Assembly: GCF_005116715.1 (NCBI RefSeq) | Contig: NZ_SWCI01000010.1 | Coordinates: 1-64,000 of the forward strand | Length of the DNA stretch: 64,000 bases | Direction: 5' to 3' | Source: Ferrimonas sediminicola | GTDB taxonomy: Bacteria; Pseudomonadota; Gammaproteobacteria; Enterobacterales; Shewanellaceae | Shown: one piece after another, positions 50,044-60,211 of the stretch | Numbering within the stretch: position 1 is the first letter of the stretch | Layout: each line of letters starts with the position of its first letter | Notes under the pieces: model-generated | What the model saw: only the letters and a program-made list of their open reading frames with translations | Told to the model about the DNA's origin: nothing | The model's database searches: none | Position numbers and translations under genes: made by a program

Positions 50044-51393
50044 TTACAAAATCACTGAGTGCATCCGGATCCCCGGGCCGGCTTTTACCGCCCACACCAG
50101 GGTGGTTCGTCCCGCTCTGACCTCTACCGGCTGCGGGTTGCCGTCGATGGCCAGCCGATACTGGCCCGGAGCGACCGCCTTGGGCCACATCCATGCTTGG
50201 TGGGGCAGGGTAAGCCAGCTGCGCCGGTCCGCCTGCTCCGTTAGGGCATTGAAAATCTGCATGGCGATGGCGCCCACCTCGCCCCCCTTCTTCTCCGCCC
50301 ACTGGTTGGTGCCCGCCTTGGCGGCCACCCTCAACGCCTGGCGCAGGACGATGGCGGGGTACTGCTCCTGCAGGGCGCGTATCGCCAGGGTGTCGATCTC
50401 ACCGATCAACTGGGCCTCGCCCCGATGCCGCTCACTGCCCTCCAGGCTCAGCTCGACCCGGGCGGGGACGGCCTGGTTTCCCCGGTAGGTGGGCAGGGAG
50501 ACCTGCTGGTAGTAGCCGTCGATGGTGAAGGGCAGGGTCACCGACTCCTTAGCGGGGACGTAGCCGGTCTCCAACAGCACCACCAGCCGGCCCTGGCCGG
50601 CCCCGACCTCGGAGGGGGCACCAAACTGCCTGCGGGCGTCGTCACAGTCGATGGCCAACTGGCAGGAGAGGCGGACATACTCCGCCGCCAGCAGCCCGTT
50701 GTCCGGGTAGGCCTGCAGCGCCTTGCGCAGATCGATCAGGGCGTCGTTGAGCTCACCCTGGGCTTCGAACAGCACTGCGTTCTGATACAGGGTGTAGCCG
50801 TTGATAAAGGAGTGGGTGGCGTTGCCCCCCAGTGACGCCAGCCTGGCCAGTTCACGGTTGAGGCCGGCGCTGCGCAGGGTCTTGATCTCCTCCCTCTCCT
50901 CATAGGCCCTTAGGGCCAGGGTCTGGGCCTGGTCGGCCCGCCGGGCCTCCACGGTGGCACCGGTCAGGTCGCCACTGAGCAGGTAGTTGAGGGACTGGTA
51001 CTGGTGTACCAGGATCCGCTCGTAGGCCTGGCCCGGGTAGGGGATCAGGTTGTCGGAGAGGGTCGCGCCCGCCGCCTGGCTGGTGAGATCGCTCAGGCTC
51101 ACCAGGGCGATCCAGTCTCGCTGGTCATACAGGGCCAGGGCCTGGTCGAAGTAGCGACGGCTGGCGTCGAAATCACCCTGGAGCTGGGCCACCCGCCCCG
51201 CCTCCTGGGCATAGAGCAGGCGGTCCTGGCCCTGGAGGCCGGCTTCCAGGGGCTTGAGCGGCTGACCCTGGCCCCTGTTCAACTGGGCCTTCACCTCGCC
51301 CATCTGGGCCGGGTAGGGCAGGAACAGCGAGTTGGAGGCGCAGCCTCCCAGCAGCAGGGCCGTCAGCGCCAGGGCGCCGAGTGCGACTTTCAT
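50044..51393 (-). CDS. COG3014 family lipoprotein with TPR-like repeats
   Basis: 449 aa. Lipobox LLGGC near residue 18. Helical repeats at residues about 55-260 resemble TPRs (LQGDFDASRRYFDQALALYDQ; FEAQGELNDALIDLRKALQAYPDN). A beta-rich C-terminal part carries 'SVTLPFTIDGYYQQVSLPTY' and ends in 'LVWAVKAGPG'. It resembles the COG3014 group, often found immediately before lpoB in marine gammaproteobacteria; the role is unknown. Coupled to the deformylase gene by ATGA. Confidence 0.82.
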   Translation of the reverse strand: MKVALGALALTALLLGGCASNSLFLPYPAQMGEVKAQLNRGQGQPLKPLEAGLQGQDRLLYAQEAGRVAQLQGDFDASRRYFDQALALYDQRDWIALVSLSDLTSQAAGATLSDNLIPYPGQAYERILVHQYQSLNYLLSGDLTGATVEARRADQAQTLALRAYEEREEIKTLRSAGLNRELARLASLGGNATHSFINGYTLYQNAVLFEAQGELNDALIDLRKALQAYPDNGLLAAEYVRLSCQLAIDCDDARRQFGAPSEVGAGQGRLVVLLETGYVPAKESVTLPFTIDGYYQQVSLPTYRGNQAVPARVELSLEGSERHRGEAQLIGEIDTLAIRALQEQYPAIVLRQALRVAAKAGTNQWAEKKGGEVGAIAMQIFNALTEQADRRSWLTLPHQAWMWPKAVAPGQYRLAIDGNPQPVEVRAGRTTLVWAVKAGPGIRMHSVIL

Positions 51394-51932
51394 CGGCCTC
51401 GCTCCCTCAGCCATACCTCGGTGGCCAGCAGATCCCGGTTGTTGTCCACCCGGTCCAGGAAGGTCAACCCCTGCAGGTGATCCAGCTCGTGACAGAAGAT
51501 GCGAGCGGCGAACCCCTCCAGCCTGGTGTGATGCCGGTAGCCGTCGAGGGTGTCGAAGCTGACCTTCACCCACTGCGGCCGGGCGACCAGGCCACGGATC
51601 CCCGGCACCGACAGGCAGCCCTCCCAGTCCCGCACCCGCTGTGGCGACTGGGCGGTGATGGTCGGGTTGGCCATCACCAGCGGAGCCATCTGCGGCGCGT
51701 CCGGATAGCGTGGGTTGGGTCTTGAGGCGACGATCATCAGCGCCAGGCTGTGGTGCAACTGGGGGGCGGCGATGCCGACGCCGCCCCGGTCGGACATCAC
51801 CTGCATCATCGTCTCCGCCAGCCGCTCTATCTCGGCATCGGGCAGGCTGACTGCCTGGGCGGACTGGCGCAGCACCGCCTCGCCCAGCAGGGCGATGGTC
51901 AGTGGATGGCTGGTCCGGGGCGTGGTACTCAT
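51390..51932 (-). CDS. def: Peptide deformylase family protein
   Basis: 180 aa. All three active-site motifs are intact: GGVGIAAPQ (motif I), EGCLSVPG with the metal Cys (motif II), and HELDH with two metal His and the catalytic Glu (motif III). It should remove formyl groups from nascent proteins. It is not in the usual def-fmt-rsmB locus, so it is probably a second deformylase. Lies between slyX and the COG3014 lipoprotein gene; its stop overlaps the latter's start. Confidence 0.9.
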   Translation of the reverse strand: MSTTPRTSHPLTIALLGEAVLRQSAQAVSLPDAEIERLAETMMQVMSDRGGVGIAAPQLHHSLALMIVASRPNPRYPDAPQMAPLVMANPTITAQSPQRVRDWEGCLSVPGIRGLVARPQWVKVSFDTLDGYRHHTRLEGFAARIFCHELDHLQGLTFLDRVDNNRDLLATEVWLRERGR

Positions 51933-51933
51933 A

Positions 51934-52146
51934 TCAGTAATGGGGGGGTGGGGTCTCTTCCGCCTGGGTGGCGATCTGGCTCGGGCCGGTGGCCATCATC
52001 TTGTCGGCCAGCTGCTTGAGCTGACGCTGCATCAGATCCAATCGCCGGTTCAGCTCCACCACGGTGTGGTTGAGGCTGTCGATGGTCTCCTCCTGGAAGG
52101 CAACCTTGGTTTCCAATTCACTGACTCTCTGTTCGGTTAGGGACAT
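51934..52146 (-). CDS. slyX: SlyX protein
   Basis: 70 aa, almost wholly a coiled coil (VSELETKVAFQEETIDSLNH with heptads to residue about 50) with a C-terminal proline tail (PPPHY), both as in E. coli SlyX. Function unknown. The start at 52146 is the family N-terminus; a longer frame upstream is not supported. First gene of the operon; the deformylase starts right after its stop. Confidence 0.92.
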   Translation of the reverse strand: MSLTEQRVSELETKVAFQEETIDSLNHTVVELNRRLDLMQRQLKQLADKMMATGPSQIATQAEETPPPHY

Positions 52147-52288
52147 ACTGCTGTGCTCAATAAGAGTTGACTCACTATCATAGAGGAATGGCCCATCGGT
52201 TGCATGTGTGGATGTGCAGGGTTTGGACTGCAGCCCCTGAGACCCTGGGTTACACTGTAGGTCGTGATCGTGAAAGTAAGACCCTGAT

Positions 52289-52645
52289 ATGGAATATGAG
52301 TTCAAGCAAGGCCTCACCGGAGAGCGGGAGGCACGGCTCTCCATGGGCCATGAAGCGTTCGGCCGGCTGCTTACCGAGGAGCTGGGCCGTCCCGAGCGGG
52401 TGAGCGAACTGCTGGAGACGCTGATGCGCACAGATGGCCTGGCGGAGAGACGGATCGGCCTGGGGGAGTGGACCCTGACCCTGGAGCTGGGGGAGATCCT
52501 ACTGAGTCACAACGCCCTGGGCATTGCCGAGGAGCAGGAGCTGGATCCCGAAGTCGAACTCTACGATCAGGAGAGTGAGGCCTGCTGCGGCCTGGAGGAT
52601 CTGTGCCAGCTGTTGGAGAGCTGGCAGCAGTTCCTCGGTCGTTAG
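52289..52645 (+). CDS. yacL: YacL family protein (UPF0231)
   Basis: 118 aa acidic protein. MEYEFKQGLTGEREARLSMGHEA and YDQESEACCGLEDL correspond to E. coli YacL. Function unknown. Monocistronic, divergent from slyX and convergent with narP. Confidence 0.92.
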   Translation: MEYEFKQGLTGEREARLSMGHEAFGRLLTEELGRPERVSELLETLMRTDGLAERRIGLGEWTLTLELGEILLSHNALGIAEEQELDPEVELYDQESEACCGLEDLCQLLESWQQFLGR

Positions 52646-52666
52646 GGGCCGCCCACCTTCGCCGAA

Positions 52667-53290
52667 TTACCTCTGCAGTACCTTCACCGCCAGCTCCACC
52701 CGGGAGCGGCAATCGGTTTTCCTCAGCAGGTTCTTCACATGCACCTTGACCGTGCCCTCGCTGATGAACAGTTTCTCCGCCAACAGTTTGTTGCTCATCC
52801 CCTCGGCGATCAGCCGGGCAATCTCCTGCTCCCTGGGGGTGAGCTCCTGCCACCAGCTGTCATTGTCATCCGCTGAACCCTGCAGGTAGGCCTGCAGCCG
52901 CTCGGTGATCACCTGCCTGCCGGTGAGCACCTGCTCCACCTGGTCGAGGATCTGTTCGGGCTCGCTGTCCTTGAGCAGGTAGCCGTCGGCGCCGGCCTGG
53001 ATCAGGGCGCGGACGTCCTCGGCGGCATCGGAGACCGTGAGGATGACGATGTGGCTGGTGATCTCCTCCTGGCGCAGGGCGTTGAGGGTGTCCAGGCCGG
53101 ACATCCCCTTCATGTTCAGATCCAGCAGGATCAGATCCGGCTCATCCTCAGCGACCGCCGCCAGGGCGTCCACCCCGGAGCCCACTTCGGCGAACAGGTT
53201 GTAGCGCTCGTCCAGGGTCAGCAACTGACAGATGCCTCTGCGCAGCAGGGGGTGGTCATCCACGACCATCACGCTCCAGGGCTTACTCAT
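52667..53290 (-). CDS. narP: NarL/FixJ-type response regulator, probably NarP
   Basis: 207 aa. The receiver domain has the acidic pair DDHPLLRRG and phosphoacceptor Asp in LILLDLNMKGMSG. The C-terminal LuxR-type HTH is LTPREQEIARLIAEGMSNKLLAEKLF. It overlaps narQ by 8 nt. NarP call rests on the NarQ-like partner and on nrfA next door; NarL cannot be ruled out. Confidence 0.9.
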   Translation of the reverse strand: MSKPWSVMVVDDHPLLRRGICQLLTLDERYNLFAEVGSGVDALAAVAEDEPDLILLDLNMKGMSGLDTLNALRQEEITSHIVILTVSDAAEDVRALIQAGADGYLLKDSEPEQILDQVEQVLTGRQVITERLQAYLQGSADDNDSWWQELTPREQEIARLIAEGMSNKLLAEKLFISEGTVKVHVKNLLRKTDCRSRVELAVKVLQR

Positions 53291-54983
53291 GCTTATCGTC
53301 CTCTTGTGGTCTGAAGGTCACTTTCACGCACAGGCCGCCGCCGGAGTTGGAGATAAACTGCAGTTCGCCTCCGAGCTTGCGTGCGCGCTCGTGCATGATA
53401 CCAATTCCGAAATGGTTTTCTCTCTCTTTCAGGTTTTCAATCCCTACGCCGGTGTCGCAGACGCTCAGCTCGATGCGGCCGTCGTCGGTGGAGAGGGCAC
53501 TCAGGGTGATGGTGTCGGCGCCGGAGTGCTTGATGGCGTTCAGTACCGCCTCCCGGCTCAGTTGCAGCAGGTGGACATGCTGCTGTGGTGAGAGAGAGGG
53601 GGTGTTGAGGTGGTAGTCGAGCAGCAACTGGCTCTCGGTGCGTGCCTCCAGCTGCTCCAGCATCTGTTCCAGGCTGGCACGCAGATCCTGCTCCGAGATG
53701 GTCAGGCGGAAGGTGGAGAGCAGCTCACGCAGCTGCTGGTAGGCCTGGTTGGTGCCGGAGACGATCTCCTCCATCGCCTGATCCCGCAGCTCCCGGTTGC
53801 CGGCGGCAATGGCCCGTTTCAGCAGTGAGGTCTGGATCTTCATGTAGGCCAGCACCTGGCCCATGGAGTCGTGCAGCTCCCGGGCGATGGTGCCCCGCTC
53901 CTCCATAAGGGTCAGTCGCTCACGCTGTTGACTGGCCCGGTCCAGCAGCACCGCCCGGGCGACGATGATGGCAAAATTGTGCAACATCTGCGGCGGCAGG
54001 GGGTGATGGCCGATCAGCGCCAGGGTGCCCAGACGTTCGTGCTCAAACACCAGGGGCTCGGTGGTGGAGATGGGGCTGTTGCGGCTGGGATCCCCCAGGG
54101 CCATGGTCAGGTCGCTGCGCCCGTCGATGGCGAGGGTGACCCCATGGGCGCCGGTGTGCTTCTGCAGCCGCTCCAGGGCCTGAAGCATGGAGTCGGCGCC
54201 GAGGCGGTCCCGATGGAACCACAGGGAGGTCTGGTAGAGGAACAGCAGGCCAGCGTTGGCCTGCTCCAGTTCCCGGGTCTTCTCCTCCACCTGCTGCTCC
54301 AGGTTGCTGTAGAGCGCCTCCAGTTCGGCGGCGGTCTCCTTGAAGGTGTCGCTCAGGGTCTGCAGCTCATGGTACTCACTCTCGGGCAGATCCAGGGTGA
54401 ACTTGCGGCGGCTGATGGAGAGGGCCGCCTCCTCCAACTGGTGCAGGGGGCGCAATACCCGTCTGCCCACGGCCCGCATCAGCAGGAACCCCATGGCCAT
54501 CACCGTCAGCAGCCCCAGAAGCTGGGTGGCCAGCAGCAACAGGATCTTTTTCTCCGCCTGGTTCTCCAGCATGTCCACCAGCATGTCGATCTCATCGACA
54601 AACTGGCGCACTTCGTTGACGTAGGCGCGGGAGTTGCCGTTCATGGCATACAGTTTCATCTGATGCCAACTGGCGATCACCTGATCGTACTGGGCATGGG
54701 TGGAGCCGGGGTTGTACCAGCTGCGCGCTTTCCCCAACTCGTCCGAATAGAGGATCTCCTCGAACTCGGCGATCTTGCGATCCACCACCGAACTGCCGGA
54801 ATTGGCCAGGAAGATCAGCTGATAGGAGCGCATCCGCAGTGAGCCCGAGGCGTTGATCGCCTTAGCGTCGTCCACGCTGTACATCAGGGTGATCACCGAG
54901 AAGACCGCCAGGCCGCCAAAGATGAAAATCACGCTGACAATCAGTGACAACACTGTGGTGGAGAGGCTTTTGTTGTGGCGCAT
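53283..54983 (-). CDS. narQ: Nitrate/nitrite sensor histidine kinase NarQ
   Basis: 566 aa, the same length as E. coli NarQ. Membrane segments at about 10-32 and 160-185 frame a periplasmic domain; the ligand-binding P-box is DAKAINASGSLRMRSYQL. HAMP, a signalling helix, and a GAF-like region follow. The HisKA_3 phosphoacceptor is His371 in ARELHDSMGQ, and the ATPase domain has EAVLNAIKHSGA and DTGVGI. It should sense nitrate/nitrite and phosphorylate NarP. The ATG at 54983 is preferred over an upstream start at 55025 because it matches the family N-terminus. Confidence 0.93.
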   Translation of the reverse strand: MRHNKSLSTTVLSLIVSVIFIFGGLAVFSVITLMYSVDDAKAINASGSLRMRSYQLIFLANSGSSVVDRKIAEFEEILYSDELGKARSWYNPGSTHAQYDQVIASWHQMKLYAMNGNSRAYVNEVRQFVDEIDMLVDMLENQAEKKILLLLATQLLGLLTVMAMGFLLMRAVGRRVLRPLHQLEEAALSISRRKFTLDLPESEYHELQTLSDTFKETAAELEALYSNLEQQVEEKTRELEQANAGLLFLYQTSLWFHRDRLGADSMLQALERLQKHTGAHGVTLAIDGRSDLTMALGDPSRNSPISTTEPLVFEHERLGTLALIGHHPLPPQMLHNFAIIVARAVLLDRASQQRERLTLMEERGTIARELHDSMGQVLAYMKIQTSLLKRAIAAGNRELRDQAMEEIVSGTNQAYQQLRELLSTFRLTISEQDLRASLEQMLEQLEARTESQLLLDYHLNTPSLSPQQHVHLLQLSREAVLNAIKHSGADTITLSALSTDDGRIELSVCDTGVGIENLKERENHFGIGIMHERARKLGGELQFISNSGGGLCVKVTFRPQEDDKHE

Positions 54984-55126
54984 GACGGGCCCTGTTGACG
55001 AGGTTTGCTGCAAGCCTATCGCCAAGCTTCGGTAAATGACAAGAGAAGTGGATGATTAACGGGCGAAATTGGCCAGGTACTCTATCCTTAGGTGGCCACC
55101 CAAAACAGCAATAATGGAGCGCAATC

Positions 55127-56485
55127 GTGAACAGGATGAAACTCATTGCGGCGCTGATCTGCCTGGCTGCGCCGCTGGCCACCGCCAAAGAGGTGACCGA
55201 AGCGGACAGCAGTAAGTTCGCCAAATTCAGCAAGCAGTACGCCAGCTGGCAGCAAACCGAACAGAGCCGGGAGATCGTCGACGCCCTGGCCGAGGACCCC
55301 AGGCTGGTGGTGCTCTGGGCCGGATACGGCTTTGCCAAGGATTACAACAAGGCCAGGGGCCACCATTACACCATTACCGACCTGCGCAATACCCTGCGTA
55401 CCGGGGCCCCGACCGGCAAGGAGGATGGCCCCATGCCGATGGCCTGCTGGTCCTGCAAGAGTCCCGATGTGCCCAGACTGATCGATACCCTGGGTGAAAA
55501 GGAGTATTTCCACGGCAAGTGGGCCAAGCGGGGTGACCAGATCACCAACGAGATCGGCTGTGGCAACTGCCACACCAACAAGGGCAAGCTTCGGTTGTCG
55601 GTGCCCTTCGCCGAGCGCGGCCTGGCCACGGTCGGACTGGAGTGGCAGAGTGCCTCAAAGTCTGACAAGCAGACCATGGTCTGTGCCCAATGCCATGTGG
55701 AGTACTACTTCACCAAACCCGACGTGATGGTGAAGTTCCCCTGGGATAACGGCACCTCGGTGGAGGCGATGGAGGCCTATTACGATGCCCTGGAGTTCAA
55801 GGACTGGACCCATGGCCTGTCCAAGGCGCCGATGCTTAAGGCGCAGCATCCGGGATTCGAGACGGCCCGCACCGGTCCCCACGGCCGCAACAATGTCTCC
55901 TGTACCGATTGCCACATGCCGCGGGTGACCAATGCCGAGGGCAAGAAGTTTACCGACCACAACGTGGGCAACCCTTTCGACCGCTTCGAGTTCACCTGTG
56001 CCCGTTGTCATGAGCAGGGCAAGGAGGCGCTGCAGGAGGTGGTGGCCAACTACAAGAAGATGGTCACCGACCTGAAGATTCAGGCTGAGGATCAATTGGT
56101 CAAGGCTCACTTCGAAGCGAGGGCGGCCTGGGATGCCGGGGCCACCGAGGCACAGATGAAGGGGGCCCTGACCGCCATCCGTCATGCCCAGTGGCGCTGG
56201 GATTACGCCATCGCGTCCCACGGGGTGCATGCCCACAACCCGGCCGAGGCGATGCGGGTGCTGGGCACCTCCCTGGAGCGCAGTGCCGAGGCCCGTGCCA
56301 TGCTGGCTCGGATCCTGGCCGCCAATGGGGTCACCGCCGAGGTGCAGTTGCCGGACATCTCCACCAAGGCCAAGGCCCAGGCGGTGGTCGGACTGGATAT
56401 GGATAAACTCCGTGCCGACAAGGCGGCCTTCAAGGAGACCCTGGTGCCCCAGTGGGACAGGGACTACCCAGGTAAGACTGACTAG
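55127..56485 (+). CDS. nrfA: Cytochrome c nitrite reductase NrfA
   Basis: 452 aa periplasmic pentahaem enzyme that reduces nitrite to ammonium with six electrons. Signal peptide is cleaved after ATA (about residue 20). The catalytic haem site is CWSCK (Cys107, Cys110, Lys111 as axial ligand); the other four are CGNCH (145-149), CAQCH, CTDCH and CARCH. Special CWSCK attachment normally needs the NrfEFG lyase, not seen in this window. Divergent from narQ, so likely controlled by NarP and anaerobic regulators. It stands alone, followed by a terminator, so electrons probably come through a CymA-like donor rather than NrfBCD. Confidence 0.97.
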   Translation: MNRMKLIAALICLAAPLATAKEVTEADSSKFAKFSKQYASWQQTEQSREIVDALAEDPRLVVLWAGYGFAKDYNKARGHHYTITDLRNTLRTGAPTGKEDGPMPMACWSCKSPDVPRLIDTLGEKEYFHGKWAKRGDQITNEIGCGNCHTNKGKLRLSVPFAERGLATVGLEWQSASKSDKQTMVCAQCHVEYYFTKPDVMVKFPWDNGTSVEAMEAYYDALEFKDWTHGLSKAPMLKAQHPGFETARTGPHGRNNVSCTDCHMPRVTNAEGKKFTDHNVGNPFDRFEFTCARCHEQGKEALQEVVANYKKMVTDLKIQAEDQLVKAHFEARAAWDAGATEAQMKGALTAIRHAQWRWDYAIASHGVHAHNPAEAMRVLGTSLERSAEARAMLARILAANGVTAEVQLPDISTKAKAQAVVGLDMDKLRADKAAFKETLVPQWDRDYPGKTD

Positions 56486-56502
56486 CCGGCAGATCCTGTC
56501 GC

Positions 56503-56529
56503 AAGCCCCGCCCTGAGCGGGGCTTTTTT
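56503..56529 (+). terminator. Terminator after nrfA
   Basis: 'aagccccgcc' and 'gcggggctt' pair around CTGA and are followed by a T-run. Confidence 0.9.
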
Positions 56530-56543
56530 GTGGCCTCCTTTGC

Positions 56544-56560
56544 TGCACCAAAAGGGTGCG
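56544..56560 (+). promoter_or_regulatory. NtrC-like enhancer site upstream of glnK
   Basis: 'tgcaccaaaagggtgcg' has the GCACC-N5-GGTGC symmetry of NtrC sites. A weaker half-site pair follows at 56574-56591 ('tgtgcggtctatggtgca'). They lie about 100 and 75 bp upstream of the sigma-54 promoter, the usual enhancer distance. Confidence 0.65.
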
Positions 56561-56655
56561 CGGGGCGCATAGGTGTGCGGTCTATGGTGCATGGTCAGTC
56601 ACTTTGTCTGGGGTGTATTTAAATAAGTTCATGTTTTATTTAGAAAAAGAAAAAG

Positions 56656-56671
56656 TGGCACGCCGCTTGTA
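56656..56671 (+). promoter_or_regulatory. Sigma-54 promoter of glnK-amtB
   Basis: 'tggcacgccgcttgta' matches TGGCACG-N4-TTGCW with one mismatch, with GG at -24 and the near-GC at -12. It lies 39 bp upstream of the glnK ATG. Confidence 0.85.
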
Positions 56672-56709
56672 GAGAGTATCACATCAGCACTGGATGAGGG
56701 ATTGGGAAG

Positions 56710-57048
56710 ATGAAATTGGTAAGCGTCATTATCAAGCCGTTCAAACTGGACGATGTGCGGGAGGCGATCGCCGACCTGGGGGTCGACGGGCTGACGGTGA
56801 CCGAGGTCAAGGGGTTCGGCCGCCAGAAGGGGCATACCGAGCTCTATCGGGGGGCCGAATACCAGGTGGATTTCCTGCCCAAGGTGAAGCTGGAGATCGC
56901 CACCTCCGCCGACAAGGTGGATCACCTGATCGAGGTGATCAGCCAGGCGGCTCACACCGGCAAGATCGGCGACGGCAAGATTTTTGTTTATGACCTCGAG
57001 CGGGCGGTGCGGATTCGTACCGGTGAGCTCGATGCGGAAGCGATTTAA
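56710..57048 (+). CDS. glnK: Nitrogen regulatory protein P-II (GlnK)
   Basis: 112 aa. The T-loop tyrosine for uridylylation is Tyr51 in ELYRGAEY, and the C-terminal PII signature 'GDGKIFVYDLERAVRIRTGE' is intact. It senses ATP/ADP and 2-oxoglutarate and plugs AmtB when nitrogen is sufficient. Called GlnK rather than GlnB because it is cotranscribed with amtB from a sigma-54 promoter. ATG lies 9 nt after a GAGGGA-type ribosome site. Confidence 0.95.
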   Translation: MKLVSVIIKPFKLDDVREAIADLGVDGLTVTEVKGFGRQKGHTELYRGAEYQVDFLPKVKLEIATSADKVDHLIEVISQAAHTGKIGDGKIFVYDLERAVRIRTGELDAEAI

Positions 57049-57061
57049 AGGGGGACGAGAG

Positions 57062-58312
<1,251 letters not shown>

Positions 58313-58349
58313 CTCCATAACAATAACAACAACTCTCTCTACTGCAGTT

Positions 58350-58378
58350 GCGCCCTCCATCGGAGGGCGCTTTTTTGT
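58350..58378 (+). terminator. Terminator after amtB
   Basis: 'gcgccctcc' and 'ggagggcgc' pair around AT and are followed by TTTTTTG. Confidence 0.92.
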
Positions 58379-58522
58379 GAGTGATTGATCTTTAATCATT
58401 TTCGTTGAAGGCATGAGGCAGAGCAAGATCTGTGTCACCGGCTTAGGGCAGACTGACGGGCGGCGATTGCACCGGCGGTGATCGCCGGGTATTTTGTAAT
58501 CTAATCGGAGTTCGGAGTCATC

Positions 58523-59473
58523 ATGACCACAGACACAGGGAGCGCTATGCCTCGGGAACAAGCAGGGGTGTGTGCAGAGGGCAACCTTCACGGGTTGTAT
58601 CTGCTGTTTAACGCGGAGGAGCAGGCGGAGCCGGCCCTGAGAGGGGTGCTGGCGGAGATCGCCGCCTGGCTGCAGGCCTCGGTGGATCAGAATGCGGACA
58701 GCGCCTTCAATGGATTTGTGGCCGTGGGGGCCAACTACTGGGACACCCTCTATCCGGAAGCCCGTCCCGCCAATCTTCGCCCCTTCCCCAGCTTCGAACA
58801 GGAGGACCGTAAGGCGCCGGTGCAGCCGGTGGACCTGTTCATCCACATCCGCTCCGACCGGGTCGACATCAACCATGTGGCGGCCATGGAGGTGTGTCAT
58901 CGCCTCACCGGGCTGGTGCAACTGGTGGAGGAGGTGCGAAGCTTCCGGTACCTGGACAACCGCGATCTGACCGGCTTCGTGGATGGCACCGAAAACCCCC
59001 AGGGTGTGCACCGCCGCGAGGTGGCCCTGGTGGGCGGAGAGGATGAGGCGTTCCGGGGCGGCAGCTACATCCACGTCCAGCGCTACCAGCACAATATGGA
59101 CCGCTGGAACGGCATCAGCCTGAAACAGCAGGAGGACACCATTGGCCGTACCAAGGTGGAGAACATCGAGTACGTCGGCCAGGACAAGCCGCTGACCTGC
59201 CACATCAAACGTACCAACCTGAAGGATGAGCAGGGCAACTCCATGGAGATCCTGCGCCAGAGCATGCCTTACGGCACCATGAAGGAGCAGGGGCTGTTCT
59301 TCATCAGTTGCTGCCGGACTCCGGTCCATTTCGAAGCCCAACTGAAGTCGATGATCCATGGCGATGGCCAGGGTCACTACGACCATCTGCTCAACTTCAC
59401 CCAGGCGGTAACCGGGGCGGCGTTCTTCGCCCCGTCACTGGACTTCATGGAGTGCGCCGCCGAACGGGATTGA
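58523..59473 (+). CDS. Dyp-type haem peroxidase (YfeX-like)
   Basis: 316 aa. The distal GXXDG motif is GFVDGTENP (Asp and Gly) and the proximal haem His lies in the NMDRWN/MIHGDG region; IGRTKVEN is also typical. No twin-arginine signal is seen, so it is cytoplasmic and of the YfeX/class P type, not EfeB. YfeX-like enzymes oxidise porphyrinogens and dyes with peroxide. Monocistronic; convergent with argR. Confidence 0.92.
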   Translation: MTTDTGSAMPREQAGVCAEGNLHGLYLLFNAEEQAEPALRGVLAEIAAWLQASVDQNADSAFNGFVAVGANYWDTLYPEARPANLRPFPSFEQEDRKAPVQPVDLFIHIRSDRVDINHVAAMEVCHRLTGLVQLVEEVRSFRYLDNRDLTGFVDGTENPQGVHRREVALVGGEDEAFRGGSYIHVQRYQHNMDRWNGISLKQQEDTIGRTKVENIEYVGQDKPLTCHIKRTNLKDEQGNSMEILRQSMPYGTMKEQGLFFISCCRTPVHFEAQLKSMIHGDGQGHYDHLLNFTQAVTGAAFFAPSLDFMECAAERD

Positions 59474-59481
59474 CCCGATCA

Positions 59482-59508
59482 ACAAGGCCCGCCGGAAGCG
59501 GGCCTTGT
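59482..59508. terminator. Hairpin between the Dyp peroxidase gene and argR
   Basis: 'acaaggcccgc' pairs with 'gcgggccttgt' around CGGAA. No long T-run on either strand; it probably serves both convergent transcripts weakly. Confidence 0.65.
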
Positions 59509-59528
59509 CAGCTCTTTCTCTACTCGGG

Positions 59529-59999
59529 TCAGCCCTTGTAGTTGAACAGGTCCTTGACCGTCTGCAGCGCCTTGTCGATGTTGTCCGCCTTGGTCGGGGC
59601 AATAAAGATGGTATCGTCACCGGCGATGGTGCCGAGGATCCCCTCGGGCTTGCCGATGGAGTCCAGCAGGCGGGCGATCAGTTGGGCGGCACCCGGGCTG
59701 GCCTTCACCACGATCATGGCGCCGTTATGGTCCACGTCCAGCACCAAATTCTTCAGCGGGCTGGTGGCGGTGGGCACCCCCAGCTCCGCCGGCAGGCAGT
59801 AGACCATCTCCTGCTTGGCGTTGCGGGTACGGACGGCGCCGAACTTGCTCAGCATGCGTGACACCTTGGACTGGTTGATGGTGCTGAATCCGGCAGCCTG
59901 CAGGGCGTTGACGATCTCCCCCTGGGAGCCGAAACGCTCCTCTTTCAGCAGGGATTTGAACACGCGGATTAGCTCATCCTGATTGCGGGTCGACTTCAT
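59529..59999 (-). CDS. argR: Arginine repressor ArgR
   Basis: 156 aa. N-terminal winged helix ([27 protein letters not shown]) recognises ARG boxes; the C-terminal domain hexamerises and binds arginine ([24 protein letters not shown]). It should repress argE and argCBFGH and may control ast. Divergent from mdh, as in E. coli. Upstream, 'gagttatttatattttgc' (about 60023-60040) is a weak candidate ARG box for autoregulation. Confidence 0.97.
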   Translation of the reverse strand: MKSTRNQDELIRVFKSLLKEERFGSQGEIVNALQAAGFSTINQSKVSRMLSKFGAVRTRNAKQEMVYCLPAELGVPTATSPLKNLVLDVDHNGAMIVVKASPGAAQLIARLLDSIGKPEGILGTIAGDDTIFIAPTKADNIDKALQTVKDLFNYKG

Positions 60000-60211
60000 T
60001 CTGGCAGCTCGTTGTTTCTAGAGAGTTATTTATATTTTGCCCCTTTGCCGCGGGATAGGCAACAACAGGCCCTGAGGAGCAAGTGGAGCAGAGCCCGGGT
60101 TAAGGGTCAATAAGAGATTGGTAAAATTGCCTTTAAACCCGTGTTTGGGTATGGTGAGCGCAGACATCCAAACGCGATCCATGTCACATCAAAGGATAGA
60201 TGGAGAACACC

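Noticed and set aside
60173-60188. Crp site upstream of mdh
   Set aside because: The right half TCACA is perfect but the left half matches at only 3 of 5 positions; too weak to list as a feature.
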